Assembly: GCF_011090185.1 (NCBI RefSeq) | Contig: NZ_JAAFGS010000002.1 | Location: 496,001 to 560,000 of the forward strand | Source: Saccharibacillus alkalitolerans | Lineage (GTDB): Bacteria; Bacillota; Bacilli; Paenibacillales; Paenibacillaceae | Reading direction: 5' to 3' | DNA length: 64,000 nucleotides | Part shown: positions 1-7,671 of the stretch, piece by piece | Layout of the letters: the number at the start of each line of letters is the position of its first letter | Position numbering within the stretch: position 1 is the first letter of the stretch | Made by a program: the position numbers and the translations under genes | The notes under the pieces: model-generated | The model's input: only the letters and a program-made list of their open reading frames with translations | The model's database searches: none | Told to the model about the DNA's origin: nothing

Positions 1-275
1 CGGCCGAGCCACGTTTCGCAAAATTCGCGCGTAAGCTCCTCGACGCGGCCGCCGGACTTCAGATGCCGGTCCACCGCATCGGCAAACATCGAGCAAGCAA
101 GCTCGGCCCCTTCCTCCGAACGCGAAGCGCTGCCCGCTCCGTCGGAAGCGGCCGCCAGCAGCACTTCCGCTCCGCCCGGACCGTCGAAGGTCCGGCACAG
201 CGCACGGTCTTGGCAGGGCTTGTCCGTCTTCGCATGCGATGTTCCCCGTACGGAAGCTTTCGAATACCGCCACAT
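1..275 (-). CDS. PP2C-family protein phosphatase, partial (cut by left edge)
   Basis: The 5' end of a gene that runs off the left edge; 91 codons are visible. Near residue 45 is the motif SDGAGSASRSEEGAELA, typical of the PPM/PP2C_2 phosphatases, which dephosphorylate Ser/Thr using two metal ions bound by acidic residues such as the Asp in DGAG. The ATG overlaps the stop of the upstream vWA gene in a TGATG junction, so the two are probably translationally coupled. A vWA protein next to a PP2C phosphatase, usually with a Ser/Thr kinase, is the known TerY-P triad arrangement; here any kinase would lie beyond the edge. The family call is good; the triad role is inference. Confidence 0.75.
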   Translation of the reverse strand, partial: MWRYSKASVRGTSHAKTDKPCQDRALCRTFDGPGGAEVLLAAASDGAGSASRSEEGAELACSMFADAVDRHLKSGGRVEELTREFCETWLG

Positions 276-946
276 CAGATCAGCGCCCAGCCTTCCGGAG
301 AGGCCGGATTTTCCAGACGGATCTGGTCGCCCGGCGTCGAGTGCGAGACCGAGTTCAGCGAGTTCGACAACCAGGAGAACAGGTCGGCGAAACGAAGCCC
401 TTTGAGCTTCAGCGGCGTCCGCGTCGCGATCTGTCCCAACACGTTCATGTCGGCGTTCTCCACGCCGACGGCGAAGAACATGAACGACTTCGCCGCCTCT
501 CCCTCGCGTACCAACGACGCGGCGCGCTGCCAGTCGTCGGTCGGCGCCCCGTCCGTAATCAGGAAGATCCATGGACGATAATAGGAAATGCCGTTTTGCT
601 TATACACGTTCTTGCGCGTCTCCAGCATGGAGACCGCCTTCTCGATCGCCGCGCCCATCGGCGTGTTGCCGCTGGCCGTCAGCATCGGCGGATAAAAATC
701 GTCCGGCGTGCCGAAATCGGACGTGGCCTGCACCGGCCCGAAGCTGACTACGGCCAGCTCGATGCGTTTGACGGACATGCTGTCCGTCATCAGCTCTTCC
801 TTGAACGAAGCAAGTCCGCGGTTCAGCTCATCGATCGGCTGTCCGCTCATCGAATACGAGGTGTCCAGCAGCAAAATGCACGGACATCTCGGCTCGGGAT
901 TTTCCGCAAACTCCGCGGCAAACGGTATCTGGTCGAATTCAAACAT
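275..946 (-). CDS. von Willebrand factor A (TerY-like) protein
   Basis: Predicted 223-residue cytoplasmic protein that is a single vWA domain. The metal-ion-dependent adhesion site is complete: D28-T-S30-Y-S32, a Thr in SGNTPMG near residue 103, and an [10 protein letters not shown] strand near residue 140. Such domains bind partners through a divalent metal. No signal peptide or membrane segment is seen. An ATG six codons upstream (964) is possible, but the ATG at 946 has AAGGGG nine bases before it, so I chose it. It overlaps the PP2C gene downstream by one base. The pairing resembles TerY/PP2C modules linked to stress or metal response; the substrate is unknown. Confidence 0.85.
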   Translation of the reverse strand: MFEFDQIPFAAEFAENPEPRCPCILLLDTSYSMSGQPIDELNRGLASFKEELMTDSMSVKRIELAVVSFGPVQATSDFGTPDDFYPPMLTASGNTPMGAAIEKAVSMLETRKNVYKQNGISYYRPWIFLITDGAPTDDWQRAASLVREGEAAKSFMFFAVGVENADMNVLGQIATRTPLKLKGLRFADLFSWLSNSLNSVSHSTPGDQIRLENPASPEGWALI

Positions 947-1089
947 CGAAAGCAGCCCCTTCATTCTATAATCGCGACGTCGCTTCCGCCGCTTTGTCTC
1001 TCCCTGCCGCGCCGTCCCGAACGCTGCGTACCCGCGCGTCCGGCGCTCGATGCGCGAAGAGCGTTGTTCCGCGTTCGCGAACACCGCTC

Positions 1090-1830
1090 TTATTCGGGAA
1101 GAAGCCCCGGATTCCCTGCTTGACGGACGGAATCGTTCGCTTCGCCCAGCGCCGCCCGCAGGCCCTCCAGCTCTTCCGCCTCGAGTTCCCGCCAGCGTCC
1201 CGCGTCCAGCCCGCCCAGATGCAGATTCACGATACGTTCGCGGCGCAGCTCCGTCACCCGGTAGCCCAATTCTTTGCACATGCGGCGAATCTGCCGGTTC
1301 AGCCCTTGGGTCAGTACGATTCCGAAAGCCCGCTCGCCGATCCGGTAAGTCCGGCAGGGGAGCGTGACGGTCCCCAAAATGGCGACTCCGGCGGCCATCC
1401 TCCCCAAAAACTCTTCGGTGACCGGCTTATCCACCGTTACGGCGTATTCTTTCTCGTGCCCGTACTCGGCCCGCATCATCCGATTGACGATGCCACCGTC
1501 GTTGGTGAGCAGGATCAAGCCTTCCGAATCCTTATCGAGCCGGCCTACGGGAAAAATGCGCACCGGATAGTTCATATAATCCGCGATATTGCCGGATACT
1601 CCTCTGTCGTGCGTGCAGACGATTCCCCGAGGTTTGTGGAGCGCCAGGTAGACGGGATTCTCCCTGGGCGGAATGTCTTCTCCGTCGATCTTGACGAGAC
1701 TGCCGGGAGAAACTTCGGCGCCGGCGGCGCAGACTTCCCCGTCGATCGTAATGCGCCCGGCCGCGATCAGCCGGTCCGTCTCCCGGCGCGAACAATAGCC
1801 GGTTTCGCTGATGTATTTGTTGATCCGCAT
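1090..1830 (-). CDS. rluF: 23S rRNA pseudouridine synthase RluF
   Basis: A 246-residue RluF/RsuA-type pseudouridine synthase, which isomerises a uridine in 23S rRNA. An N-terminal S4 RNA-binding domain ([19 protein letters not shown]) is followed by the catalytic domain with the signature [16 protein letters not shown], whose Asp is the nucleophile. The blocks [12 protein letters not shown] and [16 protein letters not shown] match RluF more closely than RluB. The ATG at 1830 gives the usual family start; an in-frame TTG at 1842 has a purine-rich stretch too close to serve it. The gene stands alone between the vWA gene and the Nfu-like gene, all on the same strand. Confidence 0.9.
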   Translation of the reverse strand: MRINKYISETGYCSRRETDRLIAAGRITIDGEVCAAGAEVSPGSLVKIDGEDIPPRENPVYLALHKPRGIVCTHDRGVSGNIADYMNYPVRIFPVGRLDKDSEGLILLTNDGGIVNRMMRAEYGHEKEYAVTVDKPVTEEFLGRMAAGVAILGTVTLPCRTYRIGERAFGIVLTQGLNRQIRRMCKELGYRVTELRRERIVNLHLGGLDAGRWRELEAEELEGLRAALGEANDSVRQAGNPGLLPE

Positions 1831-1892
1831 GAAACCTGCCAACTTTCTTTACTCTCTATAGTAATAACCTGCTGCCAGCCTGCCGAAAAGCG

Positions 1893-1913
1893 AAAACGCT
1901 CCTGAAAGGAGCG
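1893..1913 (-). terminator. Intrinsic terminator after the Nfu-like gene
   Basis: On the minus strand CGCTCC and GGAGCG form a six-pair stem around a five-base loop, followed by TTTT. It lies directly after the stop codon at 1915. Confidence 0.7.
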
Positions 1914-1914
1914 C

Positions 1915-2202
1915 TTATTCGTACACCTGACGGAATGCCTCTTCCACCTGCGGAAGAATGCTGTCCCAATCGGCATCGGGCAGTTTGCTGACGGTTACGA
2001 AATCCCGCATCCCGAAAATATTGTCGACGCCGTCGATCGCGACCAGCGCCGCGGCGAGCGGATGATCGCTGGATTCTCCCGCCTTCACGGACGTGCTTTT
2101 CGGACCTTCGAACAAAACGGCGTCGGCTCCCACGCGAACCGCATTGGGATTAGGCGTATGCTGAATATGAATTTGAACCGCTATGATCCTCACCTCTTTC
2201 AT
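1915..2202 (-). CDS. NifU/Nfu N-terminal domain protein
   Basis: A short protein (up to 95 residues) consisting of the Nfu N-terminal domain: HTPNPNAVRV near the start, then FEGPKSTSV and GMRDFVTVSK. This domain occurs in iron-sulfur scaffold proteins, but the Cys-containing Nfu C-terminal domain is missing, so cluster binding is not shown. The ATG at 2202 gives MKEVRIIAVQIHIQ, with only a weak GGA before it. The family normally starts at about IAVQI, and a strong GAGGTG lies six bases before an ATA codon at 2184. A non-AUG start there is possible. The domain call is firm; the start is not. Confidence 0.75.
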   Translation of the reverse strand: MKEVRIIAVQIHIQHTPNPNAVRVGADAVLFEGPKSTSVKAGESSDHPLAAALVAIDGVDNIFGMRDFVTVSKLPDADWDSILPQVEEAFRQVYE

Positions 2203-2343
2203 TGATTTCCATGTTAACCTGCACGGATTGGCTTCATTGTACCATACGCCCGCCGCAAGCGGCTTGGCTAAATCGGATTTCAGGCGGCGAAGAGCGGTTT
2301 CGTCCACGTTCGCGCTCTCTTTCCGAATCTTTTCCGCTCGAGC

Positions 2344-2377
2344 AAAAAAAGCCCCGCCCGCTTCGCGGACAAGGCTT
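2344..2377 (-). terminator. Intrinsic terminator after the CYTH gene
   Basis: On the minus strand an AAGCC...GGGCTT stem containing CCGCGAAGCGG is followed by a run of seven Ts. Confidence 0.65.
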
Positions 2378-2451
2378 CGACTTCGATGGCGGACGCTTTG
2401 CTTCCTCTTACATTAAACCCGCATGCTCGGAAATCCCGAGTCCTATCGGCT

Positions 2452-2949
2452 TCATTTTCGGTTCTGCAGGTCTCGCCAGACTTTTTTGTTGCTGTACTCG
2501 CGTTTCGAGCTGATATCTTCGCCGAACCATTCCGGGGGAACGAACGATTCCGCCTCTTCCAGCGAATCGAATTCCACCTCCGCCACCGTCAGGTTCAATT
2601 GATCGTAGCGGTCGAGTTCGACCGTGATCCCGTTCCACTCGCCGGTCGTTCGGGTCTTCGTCAGCGGTACTGCGCCGGATGCCCGGAAAAGCTGTTCGTA
2701 AATGCTCTCCGTAATCGAATATTCGACCTCTTCCCGGCTCATTCCGTTGCCCTGCTTGAAAGTATGCGTATATTCGACCGCGCCCGTGTCGGCATCGACC
2801 AGTCGGCGCACGCGAATTTCCTGCTGTTCGTCCAGCGCCAGATAGGTCTGCTCGATCACCTGCCGGGTCCGGCGCGTAAACGCCCCTTCGGCGATCAGTT
2901 CGTCCGGCTTGCGGTCCAACAAAAATTTGCGTTCGATCTCCATAGCCAT
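2452..2949 (-). CDS. CYTH domain protein (triphosphate-binding)
   Basis: A 165-residue CYTH/triphosphate-tunnel protein. It begins MAMEIERKFLL, the ExExK signature of the fold, and continues with charged strands including EIRVRRL and ITVELDRYDQL. Known members hydrolyse thiamine triphosphate or inorganic tripolyphosphate, or make cAMP; the substrate cannot be told from sequence. The ATG at 2949 is served by a GGAGG ten bases upstream; a second ATG lies two codons later. The Spo0E-like gene lies 96 bases upstream on the same strand. Confidence 0.85.
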   Translation of the reverse strand: MAMEIERKFLLDRKPDELIAEGAFTRRTRQVIEQTYLALDEQQEIRVRRLVDADTGAVEYTHTFKQGNGMSREEVEYSITESIYEQLFRASGAVPLTKTRTTGEWNGITVELDRYDQLNLTVAEVEFDSLEEAESFVPPEWFGEDISSKREYSNKKVWRDLQNRK

Positions 2950-3045
2950 TTCGCGCTCTCCTCCTTCTTCCGTTCCGTCTCTTTCAGTATACCCCGAAAC
3001 CGAAGAAGTCGAAAATGCGGCCGCCCCCAAATAAGCGCAGCCGCT

Positions 3046-3201
3046 TCAGCCGTTTTTGTGACGTTCGTATTTGTTCAACCATTCGTCAAGCTTTTGAGAC
3101 TGCATCAGAACCCGATTGTCCAAAAATCCGTATTCGCTCGCCAACTGATGAAGAATGCTGCGCTGGCGCTCCATTTCAACTTGGATTTCTTTGCTTTTCA
3201 T
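3046..3201 (-). CDS. Spo0E-like aspartyl-phosphate phosphatase (51 aa)
   Basis: A short gene easily missed by ORF callers. The ATG at 3201 follows GGGAGG with seven bases between. The product is two predicted helices: one from MKSKEIQVEMERQRSILHQL and a second carrying SQKLDEWLNKY. The S-x-x-LD motif is the signature of the Spo0E family, which dephosphorylates Spo0A~P or other response regulators to delay sporulation. The length fits the family's 50-85 residues. The ATG, ribosome site, helical pattern and motif agree, so the call is good; the actual target is unknown. Confidence 0.8.
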   Translation of the reverse strand: MKSKEIQVEMERQRSILHQLASEYGFLDNRVLMQSQKLDEWLNKYERHKNG

Positions 3202-3494
3202 CCCCACAACCTCCCATACGACTCCTCTTAACCCATAAATCGGTAAAAGTTCGTTTTCCGGAAAGAGTGAAACTCAATATTTTATCGAAATTATTGTTGA
3301 AAAAAGCTGTTCGAAAACTCGTTTTCTGCCGAAAACTATTATTCGAAAGCTTCGAAATTGCTTAACTCAGTCACCCTATAGAGCTATTTGTAACAAATAC
3401 GTACGTTTTTCCTAGGTTTAATTACAATTTTGTCACTTGTGTTTCATAATTAGGCTGTTATAATCATGCGGTACCGAAAGTTTTTCAGGGGAGT
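3202..3494. other. AT-rich intergenic stretch, no gene seen
   Basis: The region between the Spo0E-like start and the promoter of the riboswitch transcript is AT-rich and contains no convincing reading frame. The part next to 3201 should hold the promoter of the minus-strand Spo0E-like gene, which I could not assign. Confidence 0.5.
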
Positions 3495-3524
3495 TTGACA
3501 AATCAGCAGGCAGTAAGGTAAAGT
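3495..3524 (+). promoter_or_regulatory. SigmaA-type promoter of riboswitch/NlpC transcript
   Basis: A perfect TTGACA -35 (3495-3500) is followed after 18 bases by TAAAGT (3519-3524) as the likely -10. It lies just before the riboswitch, so transcription would start near 3531. Confidence 0.6.
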
Positions 3525-3544
3525 ATCAATAGTTACAAAATCTT

Positions 3545-3670
3545 AATAAATGCCGAATTTCTTTTTCGCAAGAAAACGGGGGAACCATCGCGGGTGAATT
3601 ATTCTTGTTCCAGAGGGAGTATAGGGAAATTCCTTCCACCGAACCCTTAGCTAACTCCGTAGGCATCAGG
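3545..3670 (+). promoter_or_regulatory. c-di-AMP (ydaO/yuaA-type) riboswitch
   Basis: The leader carries the conserved blocks of the ydaO class in order: AACGGGGGAACC (3574-3585), GGGTGAAT (3592-3599), CCGAACCC near 3639-3646, and AGCTAACTCCGTAGGCAT (3649-3666). The outer stem closes by ATGCC (3550-3554) with GGCAT (3662-3666). This class binds cyclic di-AMP, usually turns expression off, and often controls cell-wall hydrolases and potassium transporters. The gene immediately downstream is an NlpC/P60 hydrolase, as expected. I see no separate terminator between riboswitch and start, so control could be on translation. Confidence 0.9.
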
Positions 3671-3682
3671 GGGAAAACTTTT

Positions 3683-4153
3683 TTGAAGAAGCTAGTCATT
3701 TCCGTATTGGGAGCAGCCATTGTATTCACTTCAGGGGCAGCGAGTACATACGCAGCCAGCTCCATGCCGATCAACACCGCAGTCAGTCAAGTCGCAGGAA
3801 CGCCTTACAAATACGGCGGCACCACCACATCAGGTTTCGATTGTTCCGGATTTACCAGATACATCTTCAAAAAATTCGGCGTTACGCTGGCCCGCACCGC
3901 GGCAAGCCAGGCCAAGCAGGGCACTACCGTATCGAAGTCCAATCTTCGCGTAGGCGATCTCGTCTTTTTCAACACGACGGGGCGCGGCATTTCGCATGTC
4001 GGATTCTATGTCGGCAACGGCAAGTTCGCCAACTCTTCGAGCAGCAAAGGCGTCAGCATCGCAAGCCTGTCCAACTCGTACTGGGCCAATCGTTATGTGA
4101 CGGCCAAACGCGTAACGAGCGACTGGACTTACGGCCAAATGATCGAAAGCTGA
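3683..4153 (+). CDS. Secreted NlpC/P60 peptidoglycan hydrolase
   Basis: A 156-residue exported NlpC/P60 cysteine peptidase, which cuts gamma-D-Glu-diamino-acid bonds in the wall peptide. A signal peptide (MKKLVISVLG... ending near ASTYA, residue 24) is followed at once by the catalytic domain: C54 in FDCSGFTRY, H105 in ISHVGFYVG, and a third polar residue further on. There is no LysM or SH3 targeting domain, so this is a minimal form. I chose the TTG at 3683, which has GGGGG nine bases upstream and yields a clean signal peptide; longer in-frame starts would run through the riboswitch. Expression is probably controlled by c-di-AMP. Confidence 0.9.
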   Translation: MKKLVISVLGAAIVFTSGAASTYAASSMPINTAVSQVAGTPYKYGGTTTSGFDCSGFTRYIFKKFGVTLARTAASQAKQGTTVSKSNLRVGDLVFFNTTGRGISHVGFYVGNGKFANSSSSKGVSIASLSNSYWANRYVTAKRVTSDWTYGQMIES

Positions 4154-4193
4154 TCGTCGTTTATGTACTCATCCAACTAAATACTTTTCACTT

Positions 4194-4233
4194 ACCCGTT
4201 CCTTCCGGCGCATGAGCCGGGGAACGGGTTTTA
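4194..4233 (+). terminator. Intrinsic terminator after NlpC/P60 gene
   Basis: ACCCGTTCC pairs with GGAACGGGT around a GC-rich loop (CCGG...CCGG), followed by TTTTAT. Confidence 0.75.
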
Positions 4234-4281
4234 TCGTTTCGGGGCGGAGGACGTTTCGGACGCGGTCCCGGGCCGAAGCGG

Positions 4282-4971
4282 TCAGTCGGGAGCGACCACC
4301 AGATCGACCCTGCGGTTTCGTCCGCGTCCCTCTTCGGTATCGTTCGAGGCTACGGGCTGCTTTTTGCCGTAACCTGCCGCCGTAAAGTTCACGTTCTCGA
4401 GCCCGCTTTCTTCAAAATAGCGAAGCACCGCCTGCGCGCGCCGTTCCGACAGATCCAGGTTGTAATCGTCGGAACCCCGGTCGTCGGTATGCCCCTGGAT
4501 CTCGACCGAAGCGCCGTCCAACTCCTTCAGCGCCTTGACGATTCCGTCCAGCGTCTTTGAAGCTTCCGGCTTCAACTCCGCTTTGTCGTAATCGAACAGC
4601 AGCGTATCCTCGATCTCCAGCTTCACCGGCTCGTCTCCTGTGCCGAAAGTGATCGGCTCGCCGGGCTTGATGGGAGTTCCGGGTTCGATCGCTTTGCCCG
4701 GCTTGATGGGAGTCCCCGGTTCGATCGCTTTGCCCGGCTTGATCGGCGTACCCGGAGTAATCGGCGTACCTCTGCCGCCTTCCTCCTCGTTCGCCTTCGC
4801 CGTATCCGTCCCCGCTTCCGCGCTGTCCTCGGCCGCCGAGGAGAATGCTTCTTCCGTGTCGGATGCCGCCGCATCCCGGCTGTCGGCTTCGCCGCAGGCC
4901 GCCAAGATCAGCATCGTCGCCAGCGGGAGCGCCAATGTGCGCGCTGCCGCATTGAATTTCGTTTTTTTCAT
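4282..4971 (-). CDS. OmpA-family lipoprotein with 12-residue tandem repeats
   Basis: A 229-residue lipoprotein. The signal peptide ends in a lipobox (LILAAC), then comes an acidic Ala/Glu-rich stretch, then a proline-glycine linker built from repeats of the unit GTPIKPGKAIEP. The C-terminal ~110 residues form an OmpA_C domain with the peptidoglycan-binding signature IQGHTDDRGSDDYNLDLS and RRVDLV. This domain holds diaminopimelate in the wall, so the protein probably ties membrane to peptidoglycan or senses it. The ATG at 4971 has GGAGG nine bases before it. OmpA domains are typical of Gram-negatives but do occur in Gram-positive lipoproteins and MotB. Confidence 0.85.
   Translation of the reverse strand: MKKTKFNAAARTLALPLATMLILAACGEADSRDAAASDTEEAFSSAAEDSAEAGTDTAKANEEEGGRGTPITPGTPIKPGKAIEPGTPIKPGKAIEPGTPIKPGEPITFGTGDEPVKLEIEDTLLFDYDKAELKPEASKTLDGIVKALKELDGASVEIQGHTDDRGSDDYNLDLSERRAQAVLRYFEESGLENVNFTAAGYGKKQPVASNDTEEGRGRNRRVDLVVAPD
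4661..4752 (-). repeat. 36-bp tandem repeat coding for the GTPIKPGKAIEP linker
   Basis: Within the OmpA-type lipoprotein gene a 36-bp unit (12 codons) occurs in two near-identical full copies, with degenerate partial copies at each side. The unit is a multiple of three, so copy-number change would lengthen or shorten the linker without a frameshift. Confidence 0.75.
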
Positions 4972-5122
4972 TCCGCTTAGCCTCCAATCGATTGGGCGCG
5001 AACGCCGCACATGGGAGACTTATACGCGTATGGCCGCAAAAAAGTTTCGCGCCCGCCGCCTTCTCTTTTAATGACGCTCGGCCGAATCATTTAGTTGCAA
5101 AAGGGAGAAAGTTTTTTTCGAT

Positions 5123-5151
5123 TTTACCGGTTTCCGTTTTTTTGTTATAGT
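5123..5151 (+). promoter_or_regulatory. Predicted promoter of the ABC exporter leader
   Basis: TTTACC (5123-5128), 17 bases, then TATAGT (5146-5151). It is the best sigmaA-like match in the 390-bp gap and would give a leader of about 200 bases before the exporter gene. Confidence 0.5.
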
Positions 5152-5157
5152 AAACGC

Positions 5158-5363
5158 ATCTTTCCAAACGGGGTGAATCGGAGAATGTTCTGCCGCATCG
5201 TTCGAAGTAACTGAGTTTCGGGCCGGATCAAAACGCGTACCGGCTATCAAGGGGGAAGTCCGCCCTTTTGATCAAACTCTTCATTCTTCGACGCGATGCC
5301 CGGCAGGGCATTCTCTTTTTGCTGCGCGCAGCATTTCATCCCATTTCGAAAGGCGGCTTCATC
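5158..5363 (+). promoter_or_regulatory. Structured leader / candidate attenuator
   Basis: The predicted leader contains three hairpins in series: GCCGG...CCGGC (5222-5244), AAGGG...CCCTT (about 5249-5268), and ATGCCC-GGC-AGGGCAT (about 5294-5310) followed by TCTCTTTTT. The last looks like an intrinsic terminator before the exporter start. A strong AAGGGGG lies inside the second hairpin, upstream of a TTG at 5268 that could start a 32-codon extension or leader peptide. I do not recognise a known riboswitch class. Confidence 0.45.
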
Positions 5364-7088
5364 GTGCTCAAATCCTGCGTCTCCCTGTTCAAAAAACAAA
5401 TCCTGCTGTATATCCTCCTCGGCTTCGCGCTGCAGTTCTTCGGAGCTTACGGCATTCATACGTTTCAGCGTCTGATCGACGCCGTTCCCCTGTCTTCCGG
5501 CCTCGGCGAGCTGGGCGGCACGCTGCTGCTCTACGGCGGCCTGCTGGCGGTCTGCGCCGTCTTCAACTATCTGACCGAATATCCCGAGACGGCGCTTCCC
5601 GTAGGGATTGCGGAACGTCTCAAGCTGCTTGCGCTGTCCCGGATCTCCCGCATGGACTATCTCGCTTACGGCAGCCTCGGCACGGGCGAATTGATCCGAA
5701 CGATCGAAAACGGAGCCCAGGCCGGAGCGGGTATCGTGTACGGATTCTATCTGCGCATCCTGCACGAGCTGCTGCCGGCGATGCTGTTCAGCCTGCTGTT
5801 CATCGGCTTCTACAGCCCGGCGGTCATGCTCGCGGTTCTGGCCGGATACGTGATCGTCTTCATTCTGACGCGGCTGCTGCTGCGCTTCCTCTACTCGGTC
5901 AAAGAATCGCTGCTGGCAAGCCAGGAGAAAAGTTCCCGGTATTCCGTGCGCGGATTCATGGAGCTGGTCGTTTTCCGGCTGAACCGGCGCTACCGGCACG
6001 AGATCGGGAAGCTGACCTCCGCCGCCGAGGATATCGTCCGCAAAAATGTACGGATCCGCATGATTCACGAATCCTTTTTCGCGCTGTTCGAGCTGCTGGT
6101 CATTCTGATCAAAATCGTCGTGCTGGCACTCGGCATTCGGGACGCCGCCGCCGGCGGGACGACGGTCGGCGTCGTACTGGCCCTGCTGCTGCTGATCGAC
6201 AAAGTATATTCGCCCATCGCCATCTTGAGCGTGATCTACGTGGACTATAAGCTGGACCGATTGACATACGAGCGTTTCGAGCGTTATCTGAGCGCGCCCG
6301 CCGACCGCAATCTGGAACAGGGCCGGGAAGTCGCGGAACTGCGCGGCGGGATCGTTTTTGACCAGGTCCGCTTCGCTTACGGCGAGGGAGAGCCTCCGCT
6401 GCTGCAGGACGTCTCGTTCGCGCTCCCCGCAGGCTCGTCCGTCGCGATCGTCGGCCTCAGCGGAAGCGGCAAATCCACGGTCGTGAAGCTGATGCTCGGC
6501 CTGCTGAAAAAAGATTCGGGACGCATCCTGCTGGACGGAACGGATATCGACGAACTCCGACTGGACAGCCTGTACGCCCGCCTCTCTTACATTTCTCAGG
6601 ATGCGCCCGTATTCGACGATACGCTGCGCGGCAATCTGGTCTTCGACGAACCGGCGGACGAGGCGGAGCTGTACCGGGCGCTGGATGATGCCCGGTTCGG
6701 CGAGAAAGCGCGCAGTCTGCCGGAAGGTCTGGACACTCCGGTCGGCGAACGCGGCGCGAAGCTGTCCGGCGGCGAAAAACAGCGCCTGGCCTTTGCCCGC
6801 GTGTTCGCTCAGAACCGCGGCATGATCGTGCTGGACGAGCCGGTCTCGGCGCTGGACAACATCACGGAGCGGATCATCATGGAAACGGTATTGGAGCGTT
6901 TCCGCGGACGGACCCTGATCATCGTCGCCCACCGGCTGCACGCGATCCGCAGCGTGGACCGCATTCTGCTGATGCGCGGCGGGCGGCTGGTCGACCAGGG
7001 AAGCTTCGACGAGCTGCTGGAGCGAAGCGAATACTTCCGGGAGCTGTGGAGCCGGGACGGGGAAGAGCCGTCTGTTCGCTTCGCTTGA
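5364..7088 (+). CDS. ABC exporter half-transporter (fused permease-ATPase)
   Basis: A 574-residue type-I ABC exporter that probably works as a homodimer pumping an unknown compound out. The N-terminal ~300 residues hold about six membrane spans. The ATPase domain has all motifs: Walker A GLSGSGKST (~363), Q-loop YISQDAP, signature LSGGEKQR (~466), Walker B MIVLDEP (~487) and the H-loop in IIVAHRL (~522). I chose the GTG at 5364, with AAAGGCGG seven bases upstream, which gives the usual family length. A TTG at 5268 would add 32 untypical residues. The gene stands alone and ends at a two-way terminator. Confidence 0.85.
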   Translation: MLKSCVSLFKKQILLYILLGFALQFFGAYGIHTFQRLIDAVPLSSGLGELGGTLLLYGGLLAVCAVFNYLTEYPETALPVGIAERLKLLALSRISRMDYLAYGSLGTGELIRTIENGAQAGAGIVYGFYLRILHELLPAMLFSLLFIGFYSPAVMLAVLAGYVIVFILTRLLLRFLYSVKESLLASQEKSSRYSVRGFMELVVFRLNRRYRHEIGKLTSAAEDIVRKNVRIRMIHESFFALFELLVILIKIVVLALGIRDAAAGGTTVGVVLALLLLIDKVYSPIAILSVIYVDYKLDRLTYERFERYLSAPADRNLEQGREVAELRGGIVFDQVRFAYGEGEPPLLQDVSFALPAGSSVAIVGLSGSGKSTVVKLMLGLLKKDSGRILLDGTDIDELRLDSLYARLSYISQDAPVFDDTLRGNLVFDEPADEAELYRALDDARFGEKARSLPEGLDTPVGERGAKLSGGEKQRLAFARVFAQNRGMIVLDEPVSALDNITERIIMETVLERFRGRTLIIVAHRLHAIRSVDRILLMRGGRLVDQGSFDELLERSEYFRELWSRDGEEPSVRFA

Positions 7089-7134
7089 ATCCCGGAACCG
7101 CCGATTATCATCGCAACTTCGGGTCCGATTCCCA

Positions 7135-7180
7135 CAAAAAAGCTGCCTGCGCTCGTTCAATCGAGCACCGGCAGCTTTTT
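7135..7180. terminator. Bidirectional intrinsic terminator
   Basis: AAAAAGCTGCC and GGCAGCTTTTT pair around an inner CGCTCG...CGAGC-like loop. It lies between the convergent exporter (+) and Nudix (-) genes and has A and T runs on both sides. Confidence 0.8.
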
Positions 7181-7220
7181 CTTTTTGCTTTTCTCTCCTG
7201 CATTCGTTAGAGTAAATCCT

Positions 7221-7649
7221 TCACCGCCGTGCCAGCGCGTTCTCGGCGCGCCGCACGCTCTCCCGCGTCCACTCCGGCACGTCCGCGCGATCGAACGCTT
7301 CCTCCGTCGTCAGCCACAGCACTTCCGCCACCTCTTCGGGACTCGCCGCAAACGCCTCTCCGCTTGTCCACTCGCAGGCGAAAACGACGTTCACCACCGG
7401 ATCGCCGCGGTCCGTCACGAACGAGGTGCTGTGCGAGTAGCGCATATGCTCCGCGACGCTTATGCCGACCTCTTCCCTAATCTCGCGCCGCAGCGACTCT
7501 TCCAATACGTCCGCCGAAGCGCCTTCCGCTTCGACTTTGCCTCCGACGAGCGCCAGCGTGCCGGCCGCATGCTCTTCCTTCGCGCCGCGTCTGATCAGCA
7601 GCCAGCGTCCGTGCCTGCGGATCGCCCCTTCGACATTTACGATAAACAT
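7221..7649 (-). CDS. Nudix hydrolase
   Basis: A 142-residue Nudix protein. The Nudix box is present as GGKVE...RREIREEVGI with a few extra residues between its halves; the REIREE glutamates bind the catalytic metal. These enzymes hydrolyse nucleoside diphosphates linked to another group, such as oxidised nucleotides or NADH; the substrate is unknown. The ATG at 7649 has GGAGG nine bases before it. It is the last gene of a probable operon with the GNAT gene (22-bp gap) and the P-loop gene. An upstream in-frame start would overlap the GNAT gene and lacks a ribosome site. Confidence 0.88.
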   Translation of the reverse strand: MFIVNVEGAIRRHGRWLLIRRGAKEEHAAGTLALVGGKVEAEGASADVLEESLRREIREEVGISVAEHMRYSHSTSFVTDRGDPVVNVVFACEWTSGEAFAASPEEVAEVLWLTTEEAFDRADVPEWTRESVRRAENALARR

Positions 7650-7671
7650 GCTTGATAGCCTCCTTCGGAAG

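Noticed and set aside
1054-1088. Terminator after rluF
   Set aside because: AAGAGCG and CGCTCTT can pair on the minus strand, but there is no T-run after the stem.
5247-7160. 637-codon frame antisense to the ABC exporter
   Set aside because: It is Gln/Arg/Asp-rich with no known motif and no ribosome site. It mirrors the codon bias of the true gene opposite.
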